Positions 1 to 11,679 of a DNA stretch of 64,000 nucleotides are shown here, one piece after another. Position 1 is the first letter of the stretch. Every line of letters begins with the position of its first letter. The notes beneath the pieces were generated by a model. That model ran no database searches. It saw only the letters and a program-made list of their open reading frames with translations, and had not been told where the DNA came from. Position numbers and translations under genes: made by a program. Source of the stretch: Anastatus disparis (lineage: Eukaryota > Arthropoda > Insecta > Hymenoptera > Eupelmidae); assembly GCA_017163975.1 (NCBI GenBank), contig JAFFSR010000362.1:2312501-2376500 (forward strand), read 5' to 3'.

Positions 1-627
1 CGGACACTTTACCGGTATTCTAGAATATTTGCTATCTTTTCATTTTGTAGTAAAATTTCAGAAAAAGAAATACATTAGTTCATAAGTAGATATTGTGTTT
101 ATTATTGAAATCAATGTTGAAGTAAATTCATTTATTAGTTATTAAAAATTTTTAATTACAGTAATAATTATTATTTTATGTTCGAATTATTATTATTTTC
201 AATCGATTAATCAATCGATTTACTTGAATATTTAACTAAACAATTCCTATGATATATACTACAAGCTAATTTATCTCGTTTTTTAAAACTTTGTAATCAA
301 ACGAGAATATGGTAAATATTCTTGAGTGCAGGTGTAGTGTCTGTTTTACATCACTTTCAATTTATAATTTTATTTTGAATCTCATTTTGTAAAGCTTTTT
401 ATTTATATTACGATATTGAAAAATCCAAAAAGATTTATTGATTAAGATTTTGTTTATTAAAAATAATTTCTATTGCGCCTTCATGATTGGAAAGAATAAA
501 GGTCTTGATAAAAGCTTGGATAAAAGCCTGTGTAAAAATAAATCTTATACCAATTTCCCAAATGTTATATTATATTGCTAAAAGACATCATACAAAATAT
601 TACCAAAATAATTGGTAAACTGTCCGA
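1..627. repeat. possible foldback element with terminal inverted repeats
   Basis: The first bases (CGGACACTTTACC) and the reverse complement of about 615-627 (CGGACAGTTTACC) match at 12 of 13 positions, and similarity continues weakly inward. The AT-rich interior has no coding capacity. It could be a MITE whose left target duplication lies off the window. Support rests on one short inverted match, so this is tentative. Confidence 0.25.
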
Positions 628-1380
628 ACCGCATATAATATTTCTGGAAACTTTTCAGAATATTGGAACAGAAATTTAAATTAACTATCATTTAAACTTA
701 TAATTGTTTGAATATAGTATGATAAATAATGAAGTTAATACATTCGATACAGAAAAAGAATCGAGGGGCAGCTACAAAATCTAAACGTTGCTGCTACTCG
801 GTGGCTTTCGAGTTAACGTTTCTCGAAATTAAAGTGGAGAGGAATGGAAACGAATATAGGGCAGTAATTTTTTGTTTGTCGAATGATAGACATTCTATCT
901 GCCGTCCAAAGTATAAAAGTGGTTAACTACATTGGAATCCCATTGGAGTTAAGGTTTTCTTACTTTGAACGGCAGCTATGCATTTAGTGCCGTCCATCCT
1001 CCGTTTAGATTCTTTTTATTACCGCACCGAGTTAAATGCAGCCGCGCGTTTAACTAGTATAATCAAGATCTAATTATACCGCCGAACTCAGTTAATATAA
1101 TATCTTTGTACACTTTATTTGATTCCGTAAATTCAATTATTTGTTACATTATATTTTTACTCGTCGTTGTAAATAGTTTAAGTTTGTGTTACATCAAGCT
1201 TCGGTACTCCCTAGCATAAAACAAAGTATACACCCGGTTACTCTCCCGCCTTATTCGCCGTCCGTCCTTTTCACCTTCTCCAGTCTGACCCTGGCTTCGC
1301 TGAAGCGTCCGGCAAAGGAGGTTCAGACTCCCCTATTGCACCCGTCGCTTAATTCAAGTTATCAATAAGGGGTCAACCGT
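628..1380. other. AT-rich intergenic stretch, no gene recognised
   Basis: Only short open frames of 60-65 codons without recognisable domains occur here. A weak inverted similarity exists between the segments at about 896-915 (CTGCCGTCCAAAGTA) and 959-976. Nothing else can be supported. Confidence 0.4.

Positions 1381-1440
<60 letters not shown>
1381..1440. repeat. (TA)n microsatellite
   Basis: About 60 bp of uninterrupted TA dinucleotide. It lies directly at the 3' end of the adjacent minus-strand Penelope-like fragment; simple repeats are common at retroelement 3' ends. Confidence 0.9.
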
Positions 1441-1444
<4 letters not shown>

Positions 1445-2051
1445 TTTTTAGAGGTTTTTTTTCGGATTTCGACCGTGTAAGTTATGGCTTAGGATACCGA
1501 CATTTCGTGAACATTACAGTTCATTTCATTAGGGTAAGCCTGAATCTGATAACGTAGACTATTAAATTTCTATATAAAGGGGCAGAATTTTTTTGGCAGG
1601 GTTTGAAGGCGAGGTCTTTCAGTTGAATGGTTATGGGTGATATATCTTTGGAAACAGAAGTTGCCATATTGGGTTCAGAAAGTAGCCGTTATCTTGGTTT
1701 AGGTTATTTGAATGTTTTAGTATTTCTATAAATTTCTATAGCTTCTCGGTGTATTATTAAAAAGTAAGAGTTGGTTCTGGCAAGGATAGTCGTGTTGTCG
1801 AAGTCTATTTGGTGGCTGGTTTCGATGTGGTGTTCTGCTCATGCTGATTGTGTGAAGTGTTTCAATTTTATCTTGCTGCTGTGTTCTTTGAGTCTTTGGT
1901 AAATCGCTCTTTCAGTTGTTCCTATATAGACTTTTCCATAGGAGCAAGGTATTTTGTAGACACAAGGTATTTTGTGTAACGGAGATTTTTTATCTTTAGG
2001 GTTGTGAAGAATTCGTCCTATTTTTGTTAGAGATTTGGATGCTATATTTGT
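1441..2051 (-). pseudogene. Penelope-like element 3' part: GIY-YIG endonuclease remnant
   Basis: Read on the minus strand, about 1720-2051 encodes a GIY-YIG nuclease segment. A VYKIPC motif, seen twice as a short duplication, is followed by the hallmark KVYIGTTERAIYQRLKEH near 1860-1950. This is the C-terminal endonuclease of Penelope-like retroelements, which nicks target DNA for insertion. In-frame stops (one after the HFTQSA motif, others further on) make it a pseudogene, and no reverse transcriptase lies directly upstream. The fragment ends at the (TA)n tract. A second minus-strand fragment with Penelope RT motifs lies near 19.4-19.7 kb and could be from the same family. Confidence 0.75.
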
Positions 2052-2137
2052 TTAAAAAAAAATAATTAAAAAAAAAAAATTATTCTTTATAGGTAGTAAT
2101 TACAAATATTGATAAATAAATAATAGTGATGTTTATT

Positions 2138-2945
2138 TGTTGGATATGGCGCAGGGCGCTCAGTATCTTAAAGGTTGAATTTCACGTAGCCGTGAAATTA
2201 TATATCCCCACTCTTCTTTAACGTCAGTCCCAGTCAACTGTCTATCGGCTCGTCTCTGGTCGTTTCTCGTCAGTCTGAGTGCGCACCTTCGTTCGTTCAG
2301 TTCGACGTTTTGATATTTTCTCCAATAGAAAGCTTTTCTTTGTTTTGTAATAGTGACTTAAGAGGCGGCCGGAACCAAATCTGTGACTGTGTTCAGTGCT
2401 TACTACAAATGCTTATAATGATTTATTTATTCATTTGCACGGCAAAAATATAGTCATTTCCTCTAACCATAATCATAAAGAATGATGTGAAACGGTTACA
2501 GCAACAAAAAAATATAAAATATTGTCTTGAAGCGAAAAATTCTATATTGAAATCTATTGCACGCAAATAACAGCCGCATCGACTGTTAGATGGTATTTTT
2601 CGCTTTATGACAATATTTTAAATTTTTTTGTCACTAAAACTGTTTCAAATTATTCTTTATATACATGGTTAGAGGAAATGACTATGTTTTTGTCGTGCAA
2701 ATAAATAAATGAATCATTATAAGCATTTATTGTAAGCATTGAACTAAGTCACCGATTTGGTTCCGACCGCCTCTTAATAAAGTGTATTATAATTTCTTAA
2801 TATAAATTAGATCAGTAATTAGAATAATCTTTGTTTGTAATTTGACGGGTCACTTTTATATATAATAAACTACTCAATAAGGTGTTTTATTAAATTTGTG
2901 TTTTATTTAGAAAATCACCCAAATAAATCTGCTAATTATTCAATA
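2138..2945 (+). repeat. copia 5' LTR, enlarged by a MITE
   Basis: It starts TGTTGG and ends TTCAATA immediately before the primer binding site. It is 808 bp against 376 bp for the 3' LTR; the difference is a 412-bp MITE plus one TTAA copy, and a 16-nt indel near 2890. Ending the LTR at 2945 is supported because it yields a perfect TTATT target duplication at the 3' end. Confidence 0.9.
2358..2777. mobile_element. TTAA-flanked palindromic MITE (piggyBac type) inside the copia LTR
   Basis: The element (2362-2773, 412 bp) is flanked on both sides by TTAA, the duplication typical of piggyBac transposition. Its ends are inverted repeats of about 26 bp (GAGGCGGYCGGAACCAAATC, then KGTGAC), 24 of 26 identical. 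The arms extend further inward, so nearly the whole element folds back on itself. It has no coding capacity. The 3' LTR carries the empty site, so insertion followed copia integration. Related ends are seen at 20.7, 25.7 and 26.9 kb. Confidence 0.92.
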
Positions 2946-2957
2946 GGTTATGGGCCC
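2946..2957 (+). other. copia primer binding site (half initiator tRNA-Met)
   Basis: GGTTATGGGCCC abuts the 5' LTR. It complements the anticodon-stem region of insect initiator tRNA-Met rather than the tRNA 3' end, as described for Drosophila copia, where a cleaved 5' half of the tRNA primes minus-strand DNA. Confidence 0.85.
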
Positions 2958-3598
2958 GGCCCACTTCCGCTGCGCATAAGAGTGATTTTATAAATTAAAT
3001 TTTATTTTCAATCTCCTTATTTCATATAATTGAGGGCATTTGTGTTTTGTGGTTAATAAGTGTGTGACCAAGAGAAATGTCTTAGAAAGGAGAAAGGAGT
3101 GATGATAAGGAGATGGAGAAGAAAGGTAAGAGGTGTACATTTATACATATAAATTAGATCGAAAAGTGAAGCACCTTTCATAAAAGTAAATCGACGGAAT
3201 AGTGAACAAAAAGTGTACAAATTTAAACTAGATTAACATAAAAGAAATATTTTTCATTTTCATGAGTAAATTGACGGGATCGCGAGTGAAGCTATATTTA
3301 TGAAAAATCCTCTTCATAAAATAATAAGAGTAAGAGAAAAATCAAATAGAAATATTTTTTTCTCTAACAAAAGCGTAAACCGTTCTTTTTCAAATTTTGT
3401 TTTCTTGAGCATAGAATTCGTGGAAACTTTGCGCCGTCACAAAGAAGCTCAAGCGCTGCTGAAAAACGAAACGCACGCGTGGGTCCACAAAAGCGAGACA
3501 GAATATTAAGAATGGATGCGCGCGCAGAATAGTGAAAAATAGGGGTGACACGTTTTTGTAATGTATGTGTGTTTGTGGGTGTGTGTGAGTGAATGAAG

Positions 3599-3639
<41 letters not shown>

Positions 3640-4169
3640 GAGAGCGTAATAGAGAGTTGTGGCATTCGACAGAGAGAGCATGTGCACATTTAGAAGGGTT
3701 TAGATTATATTGGAAAGCATAGCAGCGCTTGTTGGCGTACTGTCGTAAAGACATTGCGTTAATATGACTAAGCGTGGAGCAGACCTGTTTTCTTACAGTC
3801 TCAATAAATAAAATTTTGAAAATTAAAATAAGCACGAGTACTCGTAAATAATTGAAATTGTTAAAATTAGATAGTGAAATTTGATTTGTTTAAATTAACT
3901 AGAAGTAAATTAGATTAAATTGAAATGATTAATTAGAATTATCAAAATTAGAAAATAGAATTTGATTTGTTTAAATTAACTAGAAATGAATTAAATGTTT
4001 AAATTGATCTGATTAATTAGAATTGAAAAATTAAAATTAGAAAGTTTAAAAATTAGAATTACTTAAAAGATAAATTGTTCTTAAAAATGAACTCAAATTA
4101 AATTTTAATTTGAAATATTATTAAACGGTTTACGCACAATAAATTAAATGTAGAAAAGAGAGAAATTTC
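2958..4169 (+). other. copia untranslated leader
   Basis: About 1.2 kb between primer site and gag with no credible coding frame. It contains a (GA)n microsatellite at about 3601-3638. The open frames here on either strand are low-complexity shadows of that tract. Confidence 0.6.
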
Positions 4170-5853
4170 ATGAAAATTTACATTCCAATTCAAAAGGACT
4201 TCACACTTTTGATGAGGACAATTGATGCCAATTTCGAATTGTCTGAGGAATACCCGGATACGGATTTTTACATCAAGGCAACGTCGACAAGGGTCATTTC
4301 GAATGGGCCAGGAGATAAAGTCTTTGTGTGTTCTCGAAGTATACTGACACTAGCAGAGGAAGCCACCCTAACATCTATGCTTGAATTTTATGACCCTATT
4401 GACGCGCTTCTTGTTTACCATATCTAGGTCCCTAAAAAGAAAGAATTAGATAAGAAAGAATATTTAGAAAAGCAAGTTGAAAACTTAGAAGGAGAGAGAG
4501 ACGAGATAAAAAAGAAAATGGCAGGACTCCAGGAGGAGAATTCCAGGTTCAAGGAAACCGTGCAGAGACAAGAAGAAAAGTCAAAAGACTACATAAACAA
4601 ATGAGTCGATGGATTTGTGTCTGATTTTGTAATGCACAAGAATGAGACCGCAAATATAACGTCAGAAGTAGAACACCAATCGAGATCAATTAGATAAGAG
4701 GTGAGAAATGATTTAAGTCTACATGAATCTAATCCAAATAACATCTAAACTAATAATTTTGAAAAGAATAATATTTGACAATTAATTCAATTAGAATTTG
4801 ACAAAAATTTAATGACACTTTTAATAAAGAAAATATACTTTTGAACGCGTCTCAAAGTGCTTGTACGGGTTCGTTTGTTAAAGGAGAGTATAAATTGACT
4901 AGTACAATGAAATTAGACTTATTTTTGGATCATTTAACCGGTAAATTGGGAGTATTAGACTTATTGTATGTTGTGAATTCGACTGTGAAACTAGAGCGTG
5001 ATCTAGACGAAGAAAAAGGAACTGAGGGTTCGAGATATTGTGGTGTATGGAGTTGACGCGAATTGTCGTACAGGGCTGCTGCAAATAATGGATCCAACAA
5101 AATTGTTAAGTAAAATGAAAGAAATTAGAACGAGCGAAGCAAATTTAACTACTATGATGGTTAAACAAAAATTTTACTTAATATCAACCTAATAAAGAAA
5201 ACGCAACAATATTCTGGGATCGTTTTGAAGCATTAATTAGATTGCATGACAACATTCCAGGTGCAATCAAGATAAACGATGCAGATAAAAGAGATTTGTT
5301 CTATAATACGATCAGTAATAATGTACCTCAAATGCAACAAACTAACTTTTTGCATAAACATAATACGGGAAAGGTTTTTGATTACGAACAAATGAAAAAT
5401 TATATTTTACAGTTAGATGCGATGAACTTGATGGACAGAAGGAGATAAGTTTCCAGGACAAGAGAAGAAGGAGCTACTGCCACGCACACATCTCAAAAGG
5501 ACCGGTGCTTTAAATTTGGCGTCCTAGGGCATCATGCTTACGAGTGCCGCAACGAGGGCTTGATGTGCTACAAATGTAGAAGGTGTGAAGGACATACCCC
5601 AGCCAATTGCCCTTACAATAAAGATAAGCCAGATGGACGAGACGATAAAAGGTATGATAGTAGAATATTTAGACGGGGTAATCATAATTATAAAAACTTT
5701 AATAGATTAAACAAGAAACGTAAAAGTAATAAAAAATCAGACAATTTTGATGAGAGGCGACGTAGGTTGGATCAAGGCAGGACAGACTATCGTGGTGAAA
5801 ATGGAGGTCAGCTGATTCGGGAGTATCACAACATATCTCAAACTCGCAATTAA
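4170..5853 (+). pseudogene. copia gag, disrupted
   Basis: The frame opens with an ATG at 4170. After a stop near 4425 the same frame continues through a Lys/Glu-rich coiled coil (about 4428-4600). Further blocks at 4841-5056 and 5242-5448 lie in shifted frames. The 3' end (about 5500-5620) carries two cysteine-rich knuckles, CFKFGVLGHHAYEC and CYKCRRCEGHTPANC. The first fits the CX2CX4HX4C spacing only if the second Cys is mutated (F-K-F in place of x-x-C). The tail is Arg/Lys-rich. Gag would form the particle and package RNA; several stops and shifts make this copy non-functional. Confidence 0.8.
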
Positions 5854-5889
5854 TTTAAAAAAAAAACATCAAATACAGAACAACGATAA

Positions 5890-8800
5890 GAAATTAGATT
5901 TGCAAATAAAAATAAATCCGCGAATATAGAATCAGAGGGAGTTGGTGATATAGAATTAATATCAATAGACGGAAAGGAAATAAAATTAGAAAATGTAATT
6001 TATGCAGAATCCTTAGCTGAAAATTTGTGGTCGTTAAGGAAGTTTATAGATCAAGGACTTGGCATTTACTTAGACAGTCAGAAAATAGAAATTTTAGATC
6101 AACGTTCCAATGAAATATTTTTATCAGAAATTTATAACAAACCTTTCTGGATCATTGAATTCCAACTTAACGATAAAGCTAACAATAAGACGGACAACTC
6201 TGCAAATTTAATCGCTTATATAGCAAACAATAAATATAAATACTTAACTAGAAGTATTACTAAGAAACTAGAAAACAGAGGGAGAGAGATACCAGCTGAT
6301 GACGAAGGAGATATCTTTCAAACTACTGATGCCAATAAAACAACTAATGATAGGAAGATTACTATGGAAATAATATCAGAAGAGAAAGACTCAGGTAAAC
6401 TAGATGAGAATGCAGATAACTATCTTGAAAAAGGCAATCTAGCTAATCTCTGGCATATTAGACTAGATCATGCCTGACTGGAGTATCTCAAAGAAGTTCA
6501 AAAACAAAATTCCGATCTGAAAGAGCTTAAAGGAATTCAATTTGATAAGAAAATATTAAACTGTGAAGTTTGTCATTTTTCAGGGTTCAACAGACTGCCC
6601 TTCTCCTCAATGAGAAAACGAGTGATGGCTCCGTTGTAAATAGTACACAGTGATACAATGGGATCAATTAGTCCAAAAAGCTATCCAAAAAGGCTATTGC
6701 TTTAAAGTAGTGTTTGTTAATGATTTTTCTAGATTAGCTATGGCATATCCAGTTAGAAGTGGATCTGAAGCGGGAGAGTGTCTAGATTCATTTATCATCA
6801 GCACGAGAGGCTTAATTGGAAGTGACGCAAAATTTTGCTATTTAAGATGCGATCAAAATTCACCGGAAGTAACACCACAGATATATTGAAATTGGAGCAG
6901 AATTACAGATAGCTAGTCCTGACATTCCTCAACACAATGGAGTGACAGAAGGCTTTAACCAAACTATTCAAAAGAAGGTTAGAGATCTTATTTTTGATTC
7001 AAGAATCTCTGAGAGCATGTGAGATCTAGCGTTGTAAACATGTACAAGCGCACACCTCACAAGTCCAATGATATGGTTGCTCCTTTAACAAAACTTAATC
7101 CAGAAGCTAAAATCAACTTATTAGTACGGTTAAAACGATTTAGATGCGTCGCTTACATTAAAATCCAAAGGAAAACGGGTCCAAAACTAGTCCGCTAGGA
7201 AAACGAGTTATTCTTATTGGTTCTACTGAAACATGATACATCTTTATTGATCCCAAAGAAAGAAAGTATCATAAAAGTCGAGATGTGAAGTTCGATGAGT
7301 CAAAAGTACTTAGAGATATTCATGCTAAAATTCAATTAACAGAATGGCCTAGTCCATCAGAAATTAACCAAGAAACTTGGTTTACACAGCAAAATGAAAA
7401 GGAGAATGAACAAGAAAAACAAGCAGAAATAGAGGGAGAACAAAAACGAAAAAGAGGCAGATCAAGAAAAAAAAAATTAGAGGAAGAAATTCATCATGTT
7501 TTTTAAGCACATTTACATCGTGATCCAGCTTCATACAGAGAAGCAATGGCCTCATTTGACAACGAAAATTAGAATGAAGCAGTTAAAGCAGAATTCTAAC
7601 AACTCTATGAACAAAAATAATGTCTGGAAAACAGTAAAAAGACCGACTTTAACTGATGGTAAAAGAAGCAACATTGTCGATTCTAGATGGGGTTTAAACG
7701 CAAAATAGAATCGAGTGGTGAAATCAAATACAAAGCACGACTAGTAATTTGAGGATTTAAGAATAAAAATTTCTACGATCTAAGCGAAACATATGCACCA
7801 GTTTCAAGAATGTAAATAATTAGAGCATGTCTTGCTATTATAAATAAATATGACCTAAATGTGTGCCAGCTTAACGTGAAAAATGCATTTTTCAATGGTA
7901 CTATTGATGAGAAAATTTACACGGAAATACCGGATGGAGTAATAGTCACAAATGAGGTGAAAGAACAAAAGTTTGTAAAATAGAAAAAACCCTATATTGA
8001 CTTAAGATTAGTCCAAGGAGATGGAACGAGCGCTTTGTTCAGACAGCAAACAAAATTGGATTAACGACGTATGAAATTAAACCATGTTTATTTACTTGGA
8101 CGGATGGTGATAAGTTCTTAATATTATTATTATATGTAAATGACATGCTTATAGTTAGCAATGATGTTAGCAAGAAAATCAGAAGAGATAAAGTTAAAAT
8201 TGATGCAAGAGTTTAAAATGAAGGATCTAGGTGAGCCAAGGAATTTTTAGGAATTAAATTGGAATGAGATAAGCGAAACTAAACTCCAACATTAACTCTT
8301 GAAAAGTGTATTGCCGATTTGCTGAGGAGATTAGGTTTTTCAGGGATCGGACCACAACGAACGCCTATGGTTGCTAACCGAATCAAATAGAATTAGAAGA
8401 GAGAGAGAGAGAGAGAGAGAGAGAAGAAAGTCCAGATGAAGGGTCAGATCGGCTGAGTATGGAAAGTGTACCATATCGTAAAGCAGCAGGTTCTCTGTTG
8501 TGCCTGGCAAATGCAATTAGACCAGATAACATATATACGAAGAATGTTTGGAGTGGATATCAGTTCAATCCTACCATGAATGAATAGAACATTGTTGGAG
8601 GAGTCTGTGGTTACTTGAAATGTACAAGGGATAGAGGAGTCATTTTTGGAGGAAGAGCCGAAGAAATGCGTGGATATTCTGATGCAGGTTTTGCTGATGC
8701 CAAAGGAGCCTTAACTACCACTGGTTATGTAATAAGATTGTTCAAGGTTCCTATTGCTTGGAAAACGCACAGACAACGTTACGTATCACTATCAACATGC

Positions 8801-9010
8801 CAGGCCGAATATGTTTCAATGAGTGAAACATGTCAAAAAATGGTGTCGCTGCAAAATTCAATTAGATTAGTTATAGATATAGACTTATTGCCAATGACCT
8901 TGTGGTGTGATAACAATGCTGCAATTCAAAGTTCTAAAGTCAGCTGCAGTAAAAGACTAAGCCACATGATTGAAGTTAAAGGACATTTATTAGAGAATGC
9001 AAAACAATAA
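5890..9010 (+). pseudogene. copia pol (integrase, RT, RNase H), disrupted; protease core missing
   Basis: The order is Ty1/Copia. A post-protease segment with GVGDIEL (about 5938) is followed by the pre-integrase zinc region (LWHIRLDHA near 6450, CEVCHF near 6562). Integrase core traces follow, with HSDTMG near 6643 and [11 protein letters not shown] near 6930. Reverse transcriptase spans about 7700-8350, and RNase H 8615-9010 with YSDAGFAD, STCQAEY and WCDNNAA. No protease DSG motif is found: only about 80 bases separate the gag tail from the post-protease block. Both RT catalytic aspartates look mutated (QLNVKNAF for QxDVKxAF, YVND for YVDD). Many stops and frameshifts are present. Confidence 0.85.
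8400..8425 (+). repeat. (GA)n microsatellite in copia pol
   Basis: A 24-26 bp GA run between the RT and RNase H parts of the dead copia pol gene. Confidence 0.85.
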
Positions 9011-9191
9011 ATTTAGTTAAAGTAGAGTAGATATCATCAAAAGATCAAATAGCGGATATTTTTACCAAACCTCTATCTTTTGACTTACACAATAAATTGA
9101 TGAGATTAATATTAAATTATGATGAGTAAAATATTTTGTTTGATTGTTATTTATTGTTTGTTTCAGATAAGAAGTGAGACTGAGCTACTAC

Positions 9192-9200
9192 AAGAGGGAG
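9192..9200 (+). other. copia polypurine tract
   Basis: AAGAGGGAG directly precedes the 3' LTR, the expected position of the plus-strand primer. Confidence 0.75.
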
Positions 9201-9576
9201 TGTTGGATATGGCGCAGGGCGCTCAGTATCTTAAAGGTTCAATTTCACGTAGCCGTGAAATTGTATATCCCCACTCTTCTTTAATGTCAGTCCCAGTCAA
9301 CTGTCTATCGGCTCGTCTCTGATCGTTTCTCGCCAGTCTGAGTGCGCACCTTCGTTCGTTCAGTTCGACGTTTTCATATTTTCTCTAATAGAAAGCTTTT
9401 CTTTGTTTTGTAATAGCGACTTAATAAAGTGTATTATAATTTCTTAATATAAATTAGATCAGTAATTAGAATAATCTTTGTTTGTAATTTGACGGGTTAC
9501 TTTTATATATAATAAACTACTCAATCAGGTGTTTTATTTAGAAAATCACCCAAATAAATCTGCTAATTATTCAATA
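9201..9576 (+). repeat. copia 3' LTR
   Basis: A 376-bp copy matching 2138-2945 except for the MITE (empty TTAA site here), a 16-nt indel and about ten substitutions. It is followed by the target duplication TTATT. Confidence 0.92.
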
Positions 9577-9581
9577 TTATT

Positions 9582-10608
9582 TTATAATAGTGTAGTTTAA
9601 TTTATTTATAATTGAGTTTATAAAATTTACAATAAATTACAATAAATAAATAAAACTGAGGTATTTAATTATGTTATAATTTGTATTATATATTGATATA
9701 TGTTTATAAAGACAAAATTGATCTTTAGTATTGTAAATATCACTATTATTTATTTATTCATATTTTTAATTATTTCGTATATGAAATAATTTATTTAAAA
9801 ATATTAATTGAAAAAATGAGCATACTTTAACTACCTTATGGAAAAAATAGATTTTAAAATTAATAAAAACATAGAAAATATAAAAAATATAAATAAAAAA
9901 AGTAATAAAAACAATTGAAATAATAAAAAATAAGTTTAAAAAAAGTGTTTCTAACCGAGAGTTGAACTCGCGCACTCAAAAGGAAAAGAGCGAACGTTAC
10001 GCTCGAGACCAACACTACTTCGAAACATCTTTGGCGTAAAATCGTACATGCTCATCTGCCCCCCAGCTATTTAAAATAATTAAATTTTAAATTAGAAATT
10101 AATTATTAATAGTTAAAAAGTTTAACAGATTATATTTATAATGTCTCTTCCCTCATCAAAAAAGAAAAGAAAAGCAAAAAAAGATTCACACAACGAAAAT
10201 ACGTTAGCAAAACTTGCGACATGATTTTGGATATAGACCAGCCGTATTTGCTTGCGCCGCCACCCAAAAGCGGGGGCGACTTGAGTAATGGAAGAATGTC
10301 ATAGTTAGCAGTAAAGAAAGAATAGTGGACAAGCCACGTTTGCTCCCATCACGTCCCATGAGAGAATACAGCGCCAGCTATCGAAGGATATTAAAGTGGG
10401 GAGTTACCAAAGCATCTAAACAAACCGTTTTTGGATAGCATAAACCTCGTAAGAGTGTATGGCGCTGTTATAAAAGCATAGGATATTACTTACTAACTTT
10501 GGATACGTGAACTAAATGCTCTATTGGCATGAATTTTTTCTCCGTGTAGGTATTAAGGGATTTTTCGGAGTAAGTTTCTTTTTTAATTTCTCTGATAAGT
10601 TAGGTTCC
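9582..10608. other. intergenic; possible tRNA-derived SINE remnant near 9950-10045
   Basis: Mostly AT-rich. On the minus strand of 9950-10045 there is a block with a B-box-like GAGTTCAACTC and, about 40 bases upstream, TAGTGTTGGTCTCGAGCG, which loosely resembles an A-box. This suggests a decayed tRNA-derived SINE, but no cloverleaf can be drawn. Short frames such as 10141-10224 show no recognisable domain. Confidence 0.3.
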
Positions 10609-10612
10609 TTAA

Positions 10613-11352
10613 GCTCTGAATGCCCAGAAAAGCAGCCAGGTTTTCAGCTTATTTTTTTCCTTGTTAATAGTCCCGGGAAAAATTTGAAAACCACCCTATT
10701 CAATGTAAAATTTAGTGCTCTTTCCGAATATGCCAATTAAATTCCGCTAATGTCAATATTTGAAAAGTTATGAACGTTTTTTCACCGAAAATTGCAATTT
10801 TCTCGGTACTAAAAATTGTTAAATCCGAAATTCCGATAGGAAATCAGTTGCGGCCATAGCTTTTTTTGCCTGGAAACGTGACATAGGATATTTAATTATG
10901 TAAATAATATTGTTCAAACCTGGGTTTGAGCAATTTTTCAAGTTCAAAATGGCGCTTGAACCACAAAATGTGCACCGGAACACATATGAATTTTTTTTTG
11001 AAATTCACTCATTCTAGAAAAAAAATGCTAGGAACAAAAAGTGCTTAGAATTGATCAAAAAACATGCCTGAATTTTCTTGGTAAGTTTTGAGCAATTTTT
11101 GCACTTTTAAAAATTGTCAATTTCTGACAGTTTGCAGAAATTGCTCTAAACATCTTGAAACTTCATAGAATCATTTTTTGACTGATTCTAATAACTTTTT
11201 GTCTTGTGTATTTTCTTCGTAAAATGCATCATTTTCGAGTAAAAATTGTTTATGCATCTGATTGTTACTTGTTGAGTTTACTAGGAAATGATGTACTTCA
11301 GGCCAAAAATAAGAAGAATAAAAAGTATTTAGAATTACTCGGACAATGATTC
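10613..11352 (+). repeat. piggyBac left long inverted repeat
   Basis: Mirrors 13809-14552 with high identity. It lacks the outermost CCCA present on the right side, which may impair mobility. No coding function; the 74-codon open frame over its start has no recognisable domain. Confidence 0.85.
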
Positions 11353-11454
11353 TAAGTATCTAGATGCTAGAATACAATGAAAAACCTCCCGTCAGCCGTT
11401 GATAAATATCATCGCTGCCCAATTCTTACCGTGTGGAGGTAGAATATAAGAATC

Positions 11455-11605
11455 TATTTTTTTTTTAATTTAAAAAATTTTTTTATGCATTTTTTTAATT
11501 TTTTTTTAAGTTAAAAAAAAATTTTTTAATTTTTTATTATTTTTAATTAAAAAAATTTTTTTATTTCTTTTAATTAGAAAAATTTTTTTTTTTTTTTCAT
11601 TATTT
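11455..11605. repeat. low-complexity A/T tracts
   Basis: Alternating homopolymer T and A runs inside the piggyBac element, downstream of the transposase stop codon. Confidence 0.7.
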
Positions 11606-11679
11606 GTCACAGTTTTTCAATTTTTGTTATTGGCTTTGGACTTTGCTGGGAACCATTCTAATTGTCCAAACGACTCCAA

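Larger units (their letters stand above)
2133..9581 (+). mobile_element. complete copia (Ty1/Copia) LTR retrotransposon with target duplication
   Basis: Two LTRs beginning TGTTGGATATGG bound the element. A perfect 5-bp duplication, TTATT, flanks it (2133-2137 and 9577-9581). A copia-type primer binding site follows the 5' LTR directly and a polypurine tract (AAGAGGGAG) precedes the 3' LTR. Gene order is gag (coiled coil, zinc knuckles), integrase, reverse transcriptase, RNase H, which is diagnostic of Ty1/Copia. All coding parts are broken. Over the shared part the LTRs differ at about ten positions in roughly 376, plus one 16-nt indel and a MITE found only in the 5' copy. Confidence 0.93.

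Noticed and set aside
3364..3835. Three minus-strand open frames of 99-109 codons rich in Ser/Leu
   Set aside because: They are translations of the (GA)n tract in different frames inside the copia leader and overlap each other.
9119..9322. Open frame starting MMSKIFCLIVIYCLF that resembles a signal peptide, before and into the copia 3' LTR
   Set aside because: It is only 67 codons, runs into the LTR, and copia elements have no gene here; the hydrophobic start is a by-product of T-rich sequence.
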